This document shows positions 5,795 to 6,030 of a DNA stretch of 6,030 bases, in pieces. This stretch comes from Robiginitomaculum sp. GTDB lineage: Bacteria; Pseudomonadota; Alphaproteobacteria; Caulobacterales; Maricaulaceae. The stretch lies in NCBI GenBank assembly GCA_016765255.1, contig JAESQI010000100.1, forward strand, positions 1-6,030, read 5' to 3'. Numbering within the stretch: position 1 is the stretch's first letter; every line of letters starts with the position of its first letter. The position numbers and the translations under genes were made by a program. The notes under the pieces were generated by a model. It was not told the DNA's origin, made no database searches, and worked only from the letters and a program-made list of their open reading frames with translations.

Positions 5795-5933
5795 ACCAGA
5801 ATTTCTTGTATTCAAGAAGATTAAGCCCGCCAAACAGGACTGCCGTTAACACGAATGCAAAAAGAGCGGGATCCATGGTAAAGAGACCAAACACGCGAAC
5901 GCCTGAAAAAATAAGGTCTGAAAGTGCTAACAT
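5793..5933 (-). CDS. 46-aa single-pass membrane microprotein, function unknown
   Basis: I do not recognise this protein. The ORF starts ATG at 5933 and ends TAG at 5795-5793. GGAGG lies 6 nt before the ATG, the best ribosome binding site in the window. An amphipathic or hydrophobic N-terminus (about residues 1-18, with one Arg at 13) precedes MDPA at 20-23. A strongly hydrophobic stretch at about 23-40 is consistent with one transmembrane helix, ending in GGLNLLEYKKFW with a short basic/aromatic tail. There is no Cys and no signal-peptidase site that I can see. A second in-phase ATG at codon 20 could give a 27-aa form consisting almost only of the helix, but it has no obvious ribosome binding site. 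It shares phase with, and sits 9 nt upstream of, the cation exchanger, whose Shine-Dalgarno overlaps this stop codon, so the two are likely co-translated. A role as a small transporter partner is inference from position only. Confidence 0.65.
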   Translation of the reverse strand: MLALSDLIFSGVRVFGLFTMDPALFAFVLTAVLFGGLNLLEYKKFW

Positions 5934-5939
5934 TATATG

Positions 5940-5944
5940 CCTCC
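5940..5944 (-). promoter_or_regulatory. Shine-Dalgarno GGAGG for the 46-aa ORF
   Basis: The minus strand reads TTGGAGGCATATAATG; GGAGG is a core anti-16S match, 6 nt from the ATG. It is the strongest such site in the window and the main reason to accept the short ORF as real. Confidence 0.7.
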
Positions 5945-5960
5945 AAATAGATTCTCATGC

Positions 5961-5989
5961 TCTATAGCGCGCCCATACCAAAAGGCCAA
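5961..5989 (-). promoter_or_regulatory. Candidate sigma-70 promoter for the minus-strand gene train
   Basis: On the minus strand TTGGCC (5989-5984) is followed after 17 nt by TATAGA (5966-5961). Each hexamer matches the housekeeping consensus at 4 of 6 positions with ideal spacing. A start about 7 nt downstream (near 5954) would give a 5' leader of about 20 nt before the 46-aa ORF. The remaining 5990-6030 is AT-rich with no ORF that I can support. This is pattern matching only; alphaproteobacterial promoters are often weak matches. Confidence 0.35.
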
Positions 5990-6030
5990 GGCTTGTCTCG
6001 GGCTTATTTTCAGTTTATCATGTAAATAAT

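Noticed and set aside
5945..6030. A further gene or RNA upstream of the 46-aa ORF
   Set aside because: Short AT-rich stretch with stops in the frames examined; no tRNA-like or riboswitch-like structure is recognisable in the 86 bases available.

Overview
The window is dense, intact-looking bacterial chromosome from an alphaproteobacterium with moderate GC. The evidence for the lineage is the style of the branched-chain aminotransferase, UvrC and PgsA proteins. I cannot name a genus; a marine Maricaulales/Hyphomonadaceae-like lineage is a low-confidence guess. I see no insertion sequence, phage gene, CRISPR array, rRNA or tRNA.

Layout, left to right. A plus-strand gene whose 5' end lies outside the window (2-541) is the C-terminal half or more of a branched-chain amino acid aminotransferase. 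It meets a minus-strand gene train tail to tail, with the two stop codons sharing bases in TTAG at 538-541. Everything from 538 to 5933 is on the minus strand. In transcription order it encodes a 46-aa single-pass membrane protein (5793-5933, too short for many gene callers), a CaCA-family Na+/Ca2+-type exchanger, a pteridine-reductase-like SDR (PTR1/FolM type), dihydroneopterin aldolase FolB, the excinuclease subunit UvrC, a divergent CDP-alcohol phosphatidyltransferase, and PgsA. Junctions are 9 nt, 38 nt, 3 nt, an 8-nt overlap, a 20-nt overlap and 2 nt, so one polycistronic unit is plausible. A candidate sigma-70 promoter lies just upstream of the small ORF, at 5961-5989.

Functional themes are cation transport at the head, reduced-pterin/folate metabolism (SDR plus FolB), nucleotide excision repair (UvrC), and anionic phospholipid synthesis (PgsA and a paralogue). 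Linkage of uvrC with pgsA is a known bacterial arrangement. The folate pair upstream and the extra phosphatidyltransferase between uvrC and pgsA are the local additions.

Main points for a second look: (1) uvrC is split by one frameshift near 2706-2718. All recognisable catalytic residues survive on the two sides, and a heptamer C CCA AAC sits in phase exactly at the break; a one-base deletion or sequencing error is the simplest explanation. (2) The second phosphatidyltransferase keeps the four metal-binding Asp at exact spacing but has lost the G, A-R and G of the family signature. (3) The 46-aa membrane ORF has the strongest ribosome binding site in the window and leads directly into the exchanger. 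(4) The SDR carries pteridine-reductase-specific residues beside folB.
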